DNA of 52,171 nucleotides, taken from positions 1-52,171 of the forward strand of contig URJY01000011.1 in assembly GCA_900548275.1 (NCBI GenBank), read 5' to 3'. A program made the position numbers and the translations under genes. Position 1 is the stretch's first letter. Every line of letters starts with the position of its first letter. Positions 32,726 through 41,619 of this stretch are shown in pieces. Below the pieces are notes generated by a model. It was not told where the DNA came from. It saw nothing but the letters and a program-made list of their open reading frames with translations, and made no database searches. Origin of the DNA: an uncultured Opitutales bacterium (GTDB lineage Bacteria > Verrucomicrobiota > Verrucomicrobiia > Opitutales > Intestinicryptomonadaceae).

Positions 32726-35700
32726 TTAGAGTGTTTTACGGTACTGTTTGATTTCGGCGAAGTCGGGCGACTGCTCGTTGAGCTTGTTGCCCAAAAATTC
32801 GTCGCAAACCTCTTTGGCTTTGTCGATTTCGCCGCCCGTGGCGAGCAGTTTTGCCGCCGAAAGCAGGGCTTTGCCCGTCCAGTTGTAGCAGTTTGCGTAG
32901 CCGAGGTAGCAGCGGTCGAAATACATCAACGCCTTGTCTTTCTGCTTGTTGTGCAGTGCAATCAGCCCGAGACGGTAGAGTGCTTCGGCGTATGCTTCGC
33001 CGCGCCACGAGGGCGACTTGAGAATCTGCTCGTAGCACTTGATTGCTTCGGCGCGCTTGCCGAGCTTCGTAAGAACTTCGGCCTTGCGCAATACTGCCGT
33101 CGCCGCGCGGGGGTCGGACGGGAATTGCGATTCGATGTCGCGGTAGAGTTTCAGAGCGGTTTCCCACTTGCCCTGCCCCTTTGTCGCAAGACGTTCTTCG
33201 AGAGCCGCCGAAGCGAACATCGCGTCGATGAGGTATTCGAATTCCTCGCGGTCGAGAGCTTCCGCAAAAGCCTTGCGGGCGAGTTCCGCGCCGTACTTTT
33301 CGTTGACTTTGCCCATCCACACGAGAGTGCGCACGGACGAAAGCTTGATGTCGTCGGCATTGAACATTTTTTCCTCTTTGAGGGGTTTTCCGATTGCATC
33401 GAGCCCCATCATAAGGCGGTATGCAAGCGTGTTGTTCTTTGCCGCTTTCGCGCGGTCAATCATCTGCTTGAAAACGACTTCCGTGCCGCCCTGCGGGTAG
33501 GTTGCAACCTCCTTGTTATACTGGGCGAGCAGGTTTTTGAGAATGGTCTTGTCCTTATAAAGGCGTTCGTCGAAGGCCTTGTCGCGCTTGAATTTTTCGT
33601 AAAGCATTTTGTCGATGTTCGGATTGTCCCTGAAGTAGCGATAACGCTTTGCGGGGACGGCCACCATATCCTGCAACAGTGCTTGGTCTTTCATCAACTT
33701 TTCGAGAAATTCAACCGTTGCCTTGAGCTTTACGGCGTTTTCCCTGTACATTCTGTCGTAGTCGAGAATCATTTTGTCGACGCCGTCGTCGAGCTTATTC
33801 GCGCCGTACTTTTCGATTGCCTGACCGTAGAACGAGAGCGCTTCGGCGGGCTTGCCTATGATTTCGAGAGCCTTTGCCTTGTTGTAGATTGCATCGGAGC
33901 AAATGCCCTTGGGGAATTTCGCAACGTAGTCGTCCATCAGGGCGATTTCGTCGTTGTATTTTTCCAGATTGTGAAGGAGCTTTGCCGCCTGATTGTAGGA
34001 ATTGTCGATAAAGCTCTGGTTCTTCGTGTATTTTTCCACGTTCTTGTAGTGCTTCATCGCAAGTTCGACTTTCGCGTTGTTTGCGTAGATGTCGCCGAGG
34101 AAGAATTCGACTTCGCCGCGAAGTTTGCTGTTTGCGTAGCGGCTGATGAAGTCTTCGAGCGTGTCGCGCGCGTCCGAGAAGTTGCCCGCACCGAATGCCG
34201 CAACGCCTCTGCGGTACATGCCGTCTTCAGCGTAGGGTCCGTTCGGATAGTCGTCAATCATCTTGACGAACATACGCATTGCGTTTTTGAAGTCGCCCGT
34301 TGCAAGGTACGCGATACCCGCCCAATAGAGGCAGCCTTCGGTGATTGCGGTGTCGGGGTTGTCCTTGACGTATTTTTCGAAAGTCTTTGTAAGCTCGGAA
34401 TATTTTTCCATATCGAGCCACGTCTTGCCCATCAGGAAAATCATATCGTTCGAGTACGGCGGTTCGTCGGGATTTTCCGCGACAAACTGCTTGGCAAGCG
34501 CGAAGAACGACTGGTAGTCCTTTTTCTTCAAATAGTACTGGGCAACCTGCAACTGCACGTCTTTTACATAGTTGCCGTCCTTGAAGTTCTTGAGGTATTC
34601 CTGACTGAGGTTGAACATCTCGTCGGTCTTGCCGATTTTATACGCCGCAACGATTGCCGCCATATAGAAGTCTTCGATGCTCGGGTGCGTCGTGAAGGTC
34701 TTGAGCAGCTGCCAGTACGACCAGAAGCTTTCGAAGTCGCGCTCGGTGAGCATATAGTTGCGGGCGGCGCGCGCCATCAAGTCGGCGGAGTAGTCTTCGA
34801 CAGAACCCATCGCCTGAACATAGGCTTCGAGAACGGCGACCTTGTTTCTCAAATCGACCGCGGCTTGGCTGTCGGCGGAGACCCTTTCCGCGCGGGCGAG
34901 CTGCACTTTCGCCTTTTCGAGGAAGCGGTTGAGGTTCGCCATAATGGTGTCGCGGCTGAGCACCATATTATAGAATACGGAGGCGTCGCTGAATTTTTCC
35001 TTTTTGACCATATCGTCGCCCGCGAGCAAAAGCGCGTAGTTGAGGGCGATGTCGCTTCGCGCGGGGGCGTCGAAGACCAAGTAGGGGAAATATTTCTTTG
35101 CGGTGTCGTAGTCTTTGTTCGTTATCGCCGTCTGGATGAGACCCGAGGCCGCAAAAACCTTGTCTTCGGGCAGAATCGCGCCGCCGAGCATTCTCTCGAA
35201 CCACTTCTGTCCGATTTTCCACATGCGGCGGTTGTAGATTGTCTCGGCAATCTTTTTGACGAGCGCGAACTGCTCGCGGTTGTTGAGCTTTTCGACGTAC
35301 GGACGCGTCAGAAGCGTTTCGCGCGCGGCAATCGCCTTTTCGGGTTGGTTCAAAAGCTCGTAGCACGACGCCTTTGTGCGGATTGCCGATTCCGCGTAGT
35401 CGCCCCTCGGGTATTCCTTTATAACCTTGTCGAAGCCGGCGATGGCCTTGTTCATCAACTTGTTCGAGGGCGCGGAATTGTATTCCTGCAGATAGCCGTA
35501 CGCCTCGAAGTAATACATCTGCTCGAGCTCCTTCTTGAGATTCTGGTCTTCGGAATCGGTAATGCGCTTTATAAGCTCGACGATGTACGGACGCGCCTCC
35601 AGATACTTCTGTTCGCCGACGAGGGCGGTTGCCTCGTTCTTCAAGTCCGTAGTACCCATTTGGGTGACCTGCTGTGCGTGCAGAGCCTGCGAAGCCGCCA

Positions 35701-35755
35701 CCGCAGCCAGAACCGCGGCGAATACGCCCCTTAGAGTTTTTGAATAAATTGCCAT
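32726..35755 (-). CDS. Large exported TPR protein, YbgF/BamD-like repeats
   Basis: 1009-residue exported scaffold protein. The start at 35755 (MAIYSK) opens directly into a signal peptide ending SQALHAQQ; an upstream TTG would precede it with unrelated residues. Many TPR-like repeats run through the protein, for example YAESAIRTKASCYELLNQPEKA, the stretch around 430-520 with AEDGMYRRGVAAFGAGNFSD, and repeats near 560-650 and 860-960. Repeats with FPxxxxxxxA spacing resemble outer-membrane lipoprotein and CpoB/YbgF-type proteins acting in envelope assembly. No lipobox. First gene of the three-gene minus-strand operon, divergent from the ABC importer across 215 bases. Function is not assignable beyond protein-protein scaffolding. 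Confidence 0.75.
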   Translation of the reverse strand: MAIYSKTLRGVFAAVLAAVAASQALHAQQVTQMGTTDLKNEATALVGEQKYLEARPYIVELIKRITDSEDQNLKKELEQMYYFEAYGYLQEYNSAPSNKLMNKAIAGFDKVIKEYPRGDYAESAIRTKASCYELLNQPEKAIAARETLLTRPYVEKLNNREQFALVKKIAETIYNRRMWKIGQKWFERMLGGAILPEDKVFAASGLIQTAITNKDYDTAKKYFPYLVFDAPARSDIALNYALLLAGDDMVKKEKFSDASVFYNMVLSRDTIMANLNRFLEKAKVQLARAERVSADSQAAVDLRNKVAVLEAYVQAMGSVEDYSADLMARAARNYMLTERDFESFWSYWQLLKTFTTHPSIEDFYMAAIVAAYKIGKTDEMFNLSQEYLKNFKDGNYVKDVQLQVAQYYLKKKDYQSFFALAKQFVAENPDEPPYSNDMIFLMGKTWLDMEKYSELTKTFEKYVKDNPDTAITEGCLYWAGIAYLATGDFKNAMRMFVKMIDDYPNGPYAEDGMYRRGVAAFGAGNFSDARDTLEDFISRYANSKLRGEVEFFLGDIYANNAKVELAMKHYKNVEKYTKNQSFIDNSYNQAAKLLHNLEKYNDEIALMDDYVAKFPKGICSDAIYNKAKALEIIGKPAEALSFYGQAIEKYGANKLDDGVDKMILDYDRMYRENAVKLKATVEFLEKLMKDQALLQDMVAVPAKRYRYFRDNPNIDKMLYEKFKRDKAFDERLYKDKTILKNLLAQYNKEVATYPQGGTEVVFKQMIDRAKAAKNNTLAYRLMMGLDAIGKPLKEEKMFNADDIKLSSVRTLVWMGKVNEKYGAELARKAFAEALDREEFEYLIDAMFASAALEERLATKGQGKWETALKLYRDIESQFPSDPRAATAVLRKAEVLTKLGKRAEAIKCYEQILKSPSWRGEAYAEALYRLGLIALHNKQKDKALMYFDRCYLGYANCYNWTGKALLSAAKLLATGGEIDKAKEVCDEFLGNKLNEQSPDFAEIKQYRKTL

Positions 35756-35970
35756 TGAGAATTTGGTTAAAGTATGAAAACTGTGCAAGCGTCCGCCCCG
35801 GGATACGAAACGTCCGCAATTACTTGAAGTAGGTATTCAACATACAAAATTCCCAAATTTCCAGCTTTTTTTTCAGCCCGCAAAAAACGCCGCTGCGGAA
35901 AACTTGGGGCGCACCCGTCCGCAAATATAAAAAGTTTGCTTTTCGGACGAGAACAGCGAAACTAAAAGGC

Positions 35971-36948
35971 ATGAAAATGACGAAGGCATTTGGAATGTTT
36001 TTTGCGGTTGCGCTCGCCCTTCAGGCGGGTACGCTCGCGGCGGCGGGAAAGACCGTGTTGCAAATCGGACACTTTCCGAACATCTCGCACGCGCAGGCAC
36101 TGGTCGCGCACCAACTCAGCAGACAGGGCAAGGGATGGTTTGAGGAACGCCTCGGCAAGGACGTCGAAATCGAATGGCGTTTGTTCAACGCGGGCCCGAG
36201 CGCGATGGAATCGATGTTCGCGGGCGCGGTGGACATAACGTACGTCGGACCGAACCCCGCAATCAACGCGTTCGCGAAGACGCGCGGGCGCGACATCAGA
36301 ATCCTTGCCGGCTCGGCGGACGGCGGAGCGGCTCTTGTCGTAAACCCCAAGGCGGGAATCGAAAAACCAGCCGACTTCAAAGGCAAAAAAATTGGCACGC
36401 CCCAACTCGGCAACACGCAGGACGTCGCCTGCCGCGCGTGGCTTATCGAAAACGGAATCAAGGTAAAGCTCACTTCGGGCGAAGCGCAGGTGCTGGCGAC
36501 GGCGAACCCCGAACAGTTGCCGCTTTTCAAACAGGGAAGTCTCGACGCGGTGTGGACGGTTGAACCGTGGATTACCCGCCTCGAAAAGGAGGGCGGAGCG
36601 AAAGTGTTTCTCGAGCAGAAAGAGGCTGTTACGACTATTTTGGTAACGTGCAACAGAACGCTGGAAAAGCACCCCGAACTCGTCAAAAAATTCGTCAAGG
36701 CGCACGGAGAGCTCACCGACTGGATTAACAAAAATCCGCAGGAGGCGCAGAAGCTCGTCCGCGCGGAACTCGAAGCCCTCACGGGCGGCAAAATTTCGGA
36801 GGAGCTTGTGAAGTCGGCGTGGCCGCGCCTGACGTTTACGGCAAAAGTCAACAAAGAGGAACTGCAGAAATTCTGCGACTACGCATACAAATGCGGCTTC
36901 CTCAGGCGCAAAATCAATATGAAACCCATCTACGCGGAACAACAATAA
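35971..36948 (+). CDS. NitT/TauT/SsuA-type ABC transporter substrate-binding protein
   Basis: Periplasmic solute-binding component of an ABC importer. A signal peptide (about 1-24, ending LAAAGK) is followed by LQIGHFPNISHAQALVAHQL, the ligand-binding FNAGPSAMESMFAGAVDITYVGP segment and GPNPAINAF, all characteristic of the nitrate/sulfonate/taurine-binding family. 325 residues. The start follows AAAAGGC at close spacing. The ATPase gene begins one base after its TAA, giving a compact three-gene operon. The ligand is not certain: aliphatic sulfonate or taurine is likely from the family, with nitrate, bicarbonate or thiamine precursors possible. No desulfonating enzyme gene is adjacent. Confidence 0.85.
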   Translation: MKMTKAFGMFFAVALALQAGTLAAAGKTVLQIGHFPNISHAQALVAHQLSRQGKGWFEERLGKDVEIEWRLFNAGPSAMESMFAGAVDITYVGPNPAINAFAKTRGRDIRILAGSADGGAALVVNPKAGIEKPADFKGKKIGTPQLGNTQDVACRAWLIENGIKVKLTSGEAQVLATANPEQLPLFKQGSLDAVWTVEPWITRLEKEGGAKVFLEQKEAVTTILVTCNRTLEKHPELVKKFVKAHGELTDWINKNPQEAQKLVRAELEALTGGKISEELVKSAWPRLTFTAKVNKEELQKFCDYAYKCGFLRRKINMKPIYAEQQ

Positions 36949-36949
36949 G

Positions 36950-37750
36950 ATGAGCGTACATTCCGAACTGCAAAACGTAACGGCAAAGCTCGTCGTTAAA
37001 AACGTAAGCAAAACCTTCGAATCGGCGCAGGGCAAAGTGGACGCGCTCAAGGACGTTTCGCTGACAATCAACGAAGGCGAATTCGTGTGTCTGGTAGGCC
37101 CGAGCGGCTGCGGAAAATCGACGCTGCTGAATTTGGTGGCGGGGTTGGACAAGCCCGACAGCGGCGAAATACTCGTCGAAGACACGCCCGTTACGGGGCC
37201 CGGGCGCGACAGAATGGTGATGTTTCAGGAACACGCGCTCTTCCCGTGGCTCGACGTAATGGGCAACGTGCTCTTCGGGCTGAAGCTCAAGCCCAACCTC
37301 ACCGACCCCGAACGCAGGGAGGTAGCGAAGTTCTACCTGCACTTGGTGGGGCTTGACCAGTTCGAACACGCGTCGGTTCACGAGCTTTCGGGCGGAATGC
37401 GGCAGCGCGTGGCTCTCGCCCGCTCGCTTGCGCCGAATCCGCGAATCCTTCTGATGGACGAAACTTTCGGCGCGCTCGACGCGCTCACCCGCGAGCAGCT
37501 CTACGGCGAAATCCAGCAAATCTGGGAGAAGCGCAAGAAGACGATTCTTTTCGTAACCCACAACATCCGCGAAGCCGTCTGCCTCGGCGACAGGGTGATT
37601 CTGTTCTCGCCCCACCCCGGCAGAATAGTCAAGACATTCGAAATAAATCTGCCGCGCCCGCGCGACATCAACGACCCCGCGCTTACCTCGTACGCATCCG
37701 AGATAACCGCCTATCTCAAAAACCAGTTTGGAAGGGCTGTAGCCGAATAA
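36950..37750 (+). CDS. ABC transporter ATP-binding protein, SsuB/TauB type
   Basis: ATPase that drives the importer. Walker A is GPSGCGKSTLLN (about 48-59), the Q-loop is in VMFQEHALFPW (about 87-97), the signature is LSGGMRQRVALARSL (about 144-158), Walker B is ILLMDETFGALDALT (about 164-178) and the switch His is in FVTHNIREAV. 266 residues, normal for the subfamily. Its stop overlaps the permease start by one base (TAATG), so translation is coupled. Family placement is secure; substrate follows the binding protein. Confidence 0.92.
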   Translation: MSVHSELQNVTAKLVVKNVSKTFESAQGKVDALKDVSLTINEGEFVCLVGPSGCGKSTLLNLVAGLDKPDSGEILVEDTPVTGPGRDRMVMFQEHALFPWLDVMGNVLFGLKLKPNLTDPERREVAKFYLHLVGLDQFEHASVHELSGGMRQRVALARSLAPNPRILLMDETFGALDALTREQLYGEIQQIWEKRKKTILFVTHNIREAVCLGDRVILFSPHPGRIVKTFEINLPRPRDINDPALTSYASEITAYLKNQFGRAVAE

Positions 37751-38526
37751 TGAAAATCTCGAATTACAAAAGATGGGCGGTTTCGCTGACCGCGTTCGCC
37801 GTTCTGATTGCACTGTGGGAAGTTGCGGTAAAGCACTTCGGCTTGTTCGAATACGTTCTGCCGCCGCCGTCCGACGTTGCGTACTACATTTGGTCGGCGA
37901 CGGTCGACGGCACGCTGCCCTCGGCGATTCTCGTTACGCTCAAGCGTCTGTTGATGGGCTACGCAATCGGCTTGGCGATAGGCATTCCCGCGGGCATGCT
38001 GTGCTCGCGCTTCAACGTCTTCCAAGACACGGTCGGGCTTCTCGCGCTCGGCTTGCAGGCGTTGCCGAGCGTCTGCTGGGTGCCGCTTGCGATTATGTGG
38101 TTCGGGCAGAAGGAATCGGCAATGCTGTTCGTCGTGGTGATGGGCACTGTGTGGTCGATGATTCTGGCGACGGAACACGGCGTGAAAAACATCCCCCCGA
38201 TTTACCTGCGCGCCGCGCGCACGATGGGCTCGAAAGGCATGCACACTTGGATTAACGTAATCCTGCCCGCGGCGTTCCCGAGCATTTTGGGCGGGATGAA
38301 ACAGGGCTGGGCGTTCGCGTGGCGTTCGCTGATGGCTGCCGAAATCTACGTTACGATTCTTACGGGCTTCGGCTTGGGGCAGCTGCTCCACTACGGGCGC
38401 GAGCTGATGGAAATGGATCAGGTAATCGGCGTGATGTGCGTCGTAATCGCAATCGGTCTGATTGTCGACAAGGTGATTTTCTCGCCCATCGAGGCGAAGC
38501 TGCGGCGCAAGTGGGGCATATCGTAG
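37750..38526 (+). CDS. ABC transporter permease, SsuC/TauC type
   Basis: Inner-membrane permease of 258 residues with about six transmembrane helices. It carries the family EAA-type coupling segment near AARTMGSKGMHTWINVILPAA (about 157-177) and the SsuC-like AVRFGW-region equivalent GMKQGWAFAWRSLMAAEIY (about 183-201). It forms a complete importer with the two genes upstream, and a terminator follows at 38548. No separate regulator is nearby. Confidence 0.92.
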   Translation: MKISNYKRWAVSLTAFAVLIALWEVAVKHFGLFEYVLPPPSDVAYYIWSATVDGTLPSAILVTLKRLLMGYAIGLAIGIPAGMLCSRFNVFQDTVGLLALGLQALPSVCWVPLAIMWFGQKESAMLFVVVMGTVWSMILATEHGVKNIPPIYLRAARTMGSKGMHTWINVILPAAFPSILGGMKQGWAFAWRSLMAAEIYVTILTGFGLGQLLHYGRELMEMDQVIGVMCVVIAIGLIVDKVIFSPIEAKLRRKWGIS

Positions 38527-38547
38527 CTCCGCTTTCCGCCATCCGCG

Positions 38548-38574
38548 AGCGGCGACTGCGGTTGCCGCTTTTTT
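38548..38574 (+). terminator. Terminator after the ABC importer operon
   Basis: AGCGGC (38548-38553) and GCCGCT (38564-38569) form a stem followed by six T. Confidence 0.75.
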
Positions 38575-38664
38575 CGTGCGCTTTCGAAATGCGGACGGCG
38601 TCGCAACCGCGCCGTTGTTTGCCGAGATGCAAAGAGTGTTGCAAAAATCCGAAAATTGTTTGTA

Positions 38665-39651
38665 ATGTACGCCATGTTTAAACGTGAAAAAGAATTGATG
38701 TTGTTTGGGCTAAACCCCAATCAGCACTCTTTCGAGGGGCTGGGATTGTTTCTGTTCATCTATGTAGGCGCGTCGCTTTTTGCGGCGGTTCTGACCGCGC
38801 CGACATACTGGCTTGTGCAGTTCGTCGATTCGGTGGAATCGACCGAAACGACGCGCTGGCTGCTCGGCAAGCAAATCGACATATTCTACGACCGCCTCAG
38901 ATGGGCACCGATTATCCTCGGGCTTCCGTGGATGATGAAGCGGTGCAGACTGTTTTCGATTCGCAATCTGGGGCTGCCGCTCTCGTTGAAGTCGCTTTCG
39001 GTGTTCGCCAAATTCTTTGTCGCGGGAATCGCGCTTTCGGTGTTCATTTTCACGTTCCAATATTTCTTCTGCAACGTAAAACTCGCCGACGGATTCTGTT
39101 TCGACAATCTTCTGAACGCGGCGTTCGCGGCTCTGACTGCGGGACTGATTCTCGGCTTTCTCGAAGAGCTCGTTATGCGCTGTCTGATTATGCGTTCGGT
39201 CTACACGGCGTTCGACGCGCTTTCGGCGGTAGTGCTAAGCTCGCTGTTCTTCGCCTACAAACACTTCAAAGTTCCCAACTCGATATGGGACAACCTCCCC
39301 GGGGGCGTTCACAACTCGTCGTGGGACATCGGCTTTTTCGTCGCGTGGTACGACACCGTGGGAATCGCCCACACGTTCAATTTTATGCACTTTGCCGCGC
39401 TTGCGATGTTCGGCGCGGTTCTGGCGATGATTTACATCCGCACAAAACTTCTCTGGGCACCGATTGCGCTGCACGCGGGAATAGTGTTTTCAATCCAGAC
39501 ATACCGCAAGATTTTCGACATCGGCGACAGTCCGAACCTCGTCTATTTCGGCAACGCGGGTATGACGAACGGCTGGCTCGCGCTCGGTCTGCTCTGCCTG
39601 ATTTTCGCCGCGCTGTGTCTGTGGAAACCGAAAGACTCGGCGGCGCGCTAA
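38665..39651 (+). CDS. CPBP family intramembrane glutamic endopeptidase
   Basis: Polytopic membrane protease of the CAAX/CPBP family. The ATG at 38665 and one at 38674 (MFKREKEL) are both possible starts; neither has a clear ribosome site. About eight hydrophobic segments. Motif 1 is EELVMR (about 163-168), motif 2 is FAYKH with the FxxxH layout (about 191-195), and a later His in LHAGIVFS provides the third polar residue. About 328 residues. The U32 gene starts two bases after its stop, so the pair is probably co-transcribed. The family is known for prenylated-protein or bacteriocin-immunity roles, but here the substrate is unknown. Confidence 0.82.
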   Translation: MYAMFKREKELMLFGLNPNQHSFEGLGLFLFIYVGASLFAAVLTAPTYWLVQFVDSVESTETTRWLLGKQIDIFYDRLRWAPIILGLPWMMKRCRLFSIRNLGLPLSLKSLSVFAKFFVAGIALSVFIFTFQYFFCNVKLADGFCFDNLLNAAFAALTAGLILGFLEELVMRCLIMRSVYTAFDALSAVVLSSLFFAYKHFKVPNSIWDNLPGGVHNSSWDIGFFVAWYDTVGIAHTFNFMHFAALAMFGAVLAMIYIRTKLLWAPIALHAGIVFSIQTYRKIFDIGDSPNLVYFGNAGMTNGWLALGLLCLIFAALCLWKPKDSAAR

Positions 39652-39652
39652 A

Positions 39653-41476
39653 ATGCGGCGGCGGAAAATCGAGCTTCTAAGCCCCGCGAAAAACGCGGAA
39701 ACCGCGCGGCAGGCGATTCTGTGCGGCGCGGACGCTGTGTACATAGGCGCGGACAAATTCGGGGCGCGGCGAGAGGCGGCAAACTCGGTCGAAGAAATCG
39801 CCGAACTTTGCGATTTCGCGCACCTGTACGGCTGCAGGGTCTACGTCGCACTCAACACGATTCTTTTCGACTCCGAGATTCCGCAGGCAGCCGAGCTTGC
39901 GCAAAGACTCTATCGCGCAAATGTAGACGCGCTAATCCTGCAGGATTTGGGGCTGATTGAATGCGGACTGCCGCCGATTGCAATCCACGCAAGCACGCAG
40001 TGCCACACCGCGACGCCCGAAAAGGCGCGGTTTCTCGAGCGTTGCGGATTCTCGGCGGTCGTCGCCGCGCGCGAACTTTCGGTCGGCGAAATTGCGGCAA
40101 TCCGCCGCGCGCTCAAGCCCGAAACGCGCATAGAATGCTTCGTGCACGGCGCACTGTGCGTCTCGTACAGCGGACGGTGTCGGCTGAGCTACGCAATCGG
40201 CGGAAGAAGCGGCAACCGCGGCGAATGCGCCCAGCCGTGCAGAATGAAATACGCGCTAATCGACGGCGCGGGCAGGGAAATCCGCCCGCCCGCATACTAC
40301 CTTTCCCTTCGCGATATGAACAGGCTCGAAAACCTCGGCGCGATGATCGACGCGGGCGCGGACATTTTCAAAATCGAGGGCAGGCTCAAAGACGCGGGAT
40401 ATGTAAAAAACATTACCGCGCTCTACCGCCGAAAGCTCGACGCGCTGCTCGCCGAGCGGGGTCTGGAAAAGTCGTCGTACGGCGAAATCAAAATCGGGTT
40501 CGAGCCGTCGGCGGAAAAGTCGTTCAACCGCGGCTTCTGCGCGTACCACATAGACGGCACGCAGGGCGGCTGCGCGTCGTTCGCAACGCCCAAGGCGCGG
40601 GGCGAATTTCTCGGACGCGTTCGGAGGGTGTCGGGCGCGGCATTCGCGCTCGACGACGCGGACAAAACCCTTTCGAACGGCGACGGACTTCTGTTCGAAT
40701 CGGACGACGAAACGTTCGGCGCGGCGGTCTACAAAACCGACGGGGAGAGGATTTTTGCGGGTCGCCCCGAATCGCCCGCAGTTCCGAAAATCGGCGCAAA
40801 GGTTTTCAGAAATAAAGACACGGCATTCGAAGCCGCGCTCGAAAGAAGGGCGGAGCGGAGAATGGCGGTGAAAATCTCGGTATCCGAACGCGGCGGAAAC
40901 GTAGTTTTCTCGGCGGAAACGCTCGACGACCGCCGCGCGGCGGCACAGGTCGAAATTCAAAACGCCGAAAGCGCGACAAACCCCGAAGCCGCAAAAGCCG
41001 CGCTCGAAAGAAATCTCTCGAAGCTTGGCGATACGCCGTTTTGCGCGGCGGAAATCGACGTGCGCTGCACGCCGTTTTTGCGCGTCTCGGAAATAAACGC
41101 GGTACGCCGCAGCCTTTGCGCCGCTCTCGAAAAGTCGATTCTCGAAGCCTACAACGCGGGCTTGAAAGCGCGGAAAATTCCGCAGCCCGATTTCGGGGAA
41201 ACTCCCGCCGAACCGCTATCGGCGGAGGATAACGTGGCGAACGCATACGCGGAAAAATTTTACGAAAAATTCGGCGCAAAAACCGAACGCTACGCCTGCG
41301 AGGCGACCCGCGCCGACATGCGCGGCGCACGCGTTATGACCACAAAGCACTGCGTTTTGCGCGAGCTCGGGCTGTGCAAAAAAACCGAAGAGCCGATCCA
41401 CCTGAAAAACGAATCCGCAACGCTGCGGCTGAAGTTCGACTGCGCCCGTTGCGGAATGGAAATCTTCTTCGAATAG
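39653..41476 (+). CDS. U32 peptidase-family protein, RlhA-like
   Basis: Cytoplasmic U32-family protein, most like RlhA, which hydroxylates a cytidine in 23S rRNA; older annotations call the family collagenase-like protease. The core shows ELLSPAKN (about 7-14), VDALILQDLGL, the Cys-rich signature FVHGALCVSYSGRCRLS (about 159-175) and NRGECAQPCRMKY (about 184-196), then GRLKDAGYV. A DUF3656-type domain (about 385-530) and a C-terminal part with MTTKHCVLRELGLC and FDCARCGMEI complete the long RlhA-type architecture. 607 residues. The conserved Cys set argues for an iron-sulphur enzyme. Overlap with the CPBP gene suggests joint expression, though no functional link is known. Confidence 0.82.
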   Translation: MRRRKIELLSPAKNAETARQAILCGADAVYIGADKFGARREAANSVEEIAELCDFAHLYGCRVYVALNTILFDSEIPQAAELAQRLYRANVDALILQDLGLIECGLPPIAIHASTQCHTATPEKARFLERCGFSAVVAARELSVGEIAAIRRALKPETRIECFVHGALCVSYSGRCRLSYAIGGRSGNRGECAQPCRMKYALIDGAGREIRPPAYYLSLRDMNRLENLGAMIDAGADIFKIEGRLKDAGYVKNITALYRRKLDALLAERGLEKSSYGEIKIGFEPSAEKSFNRGFCAYHIDGTQGGCASFATPKARGEFLGRVRRVSGAAFALDDADKTLSNGDGLLFESDDETFGAAVYKTDGERIFAGRPESPAVPKIGAKVFRNKDTAFEAALERRAERRMAVKISVSERGGNVVFSAETLDDRRAAAQVEIQNAESATNPEAAKAALERNLSKLGDTPFCAAEIDVRCTPFLRVSEINAVRRSLCAALEKSILEAYNAGLKARKIPQPDFGETPAEPLSAEDNVANAYAEKFYEKFGAKTERYACEATRADMRGARVMTTKHCVLRELGLCKKTEEPIHLKNESATLRLKFDCARCGMEIFFE

Positions 41477-41619
41477 CGCGCTTTGTTTCGCGCCCCGCCC
41501 AACGCAAAACAACACGCAAGGCTTGACGTTCTTCGTATAATGAAACCGCCCGTTCGACGACGGCGGACTTCAAAAAAAGCCCGACAACGTTTGCACTCTC
41601 AAGACAGGAGAAAAACACA

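Noticed and set aside
32951..35734. Open frame of over 900 codons opposite the large TPR gene
   Set aside because: Antisense shadow of a signal-peptide-bearing TPR protein; no family resemblance and atypical composition.
41536..41541. Perfect TATAAT hexamer upstream of uvrA2
   Set aside because: No acceptable -35 hexamer at 16-18 bases upstream and no extended -10; TTGACG is only 7 bases away. Left out as a promoter call.
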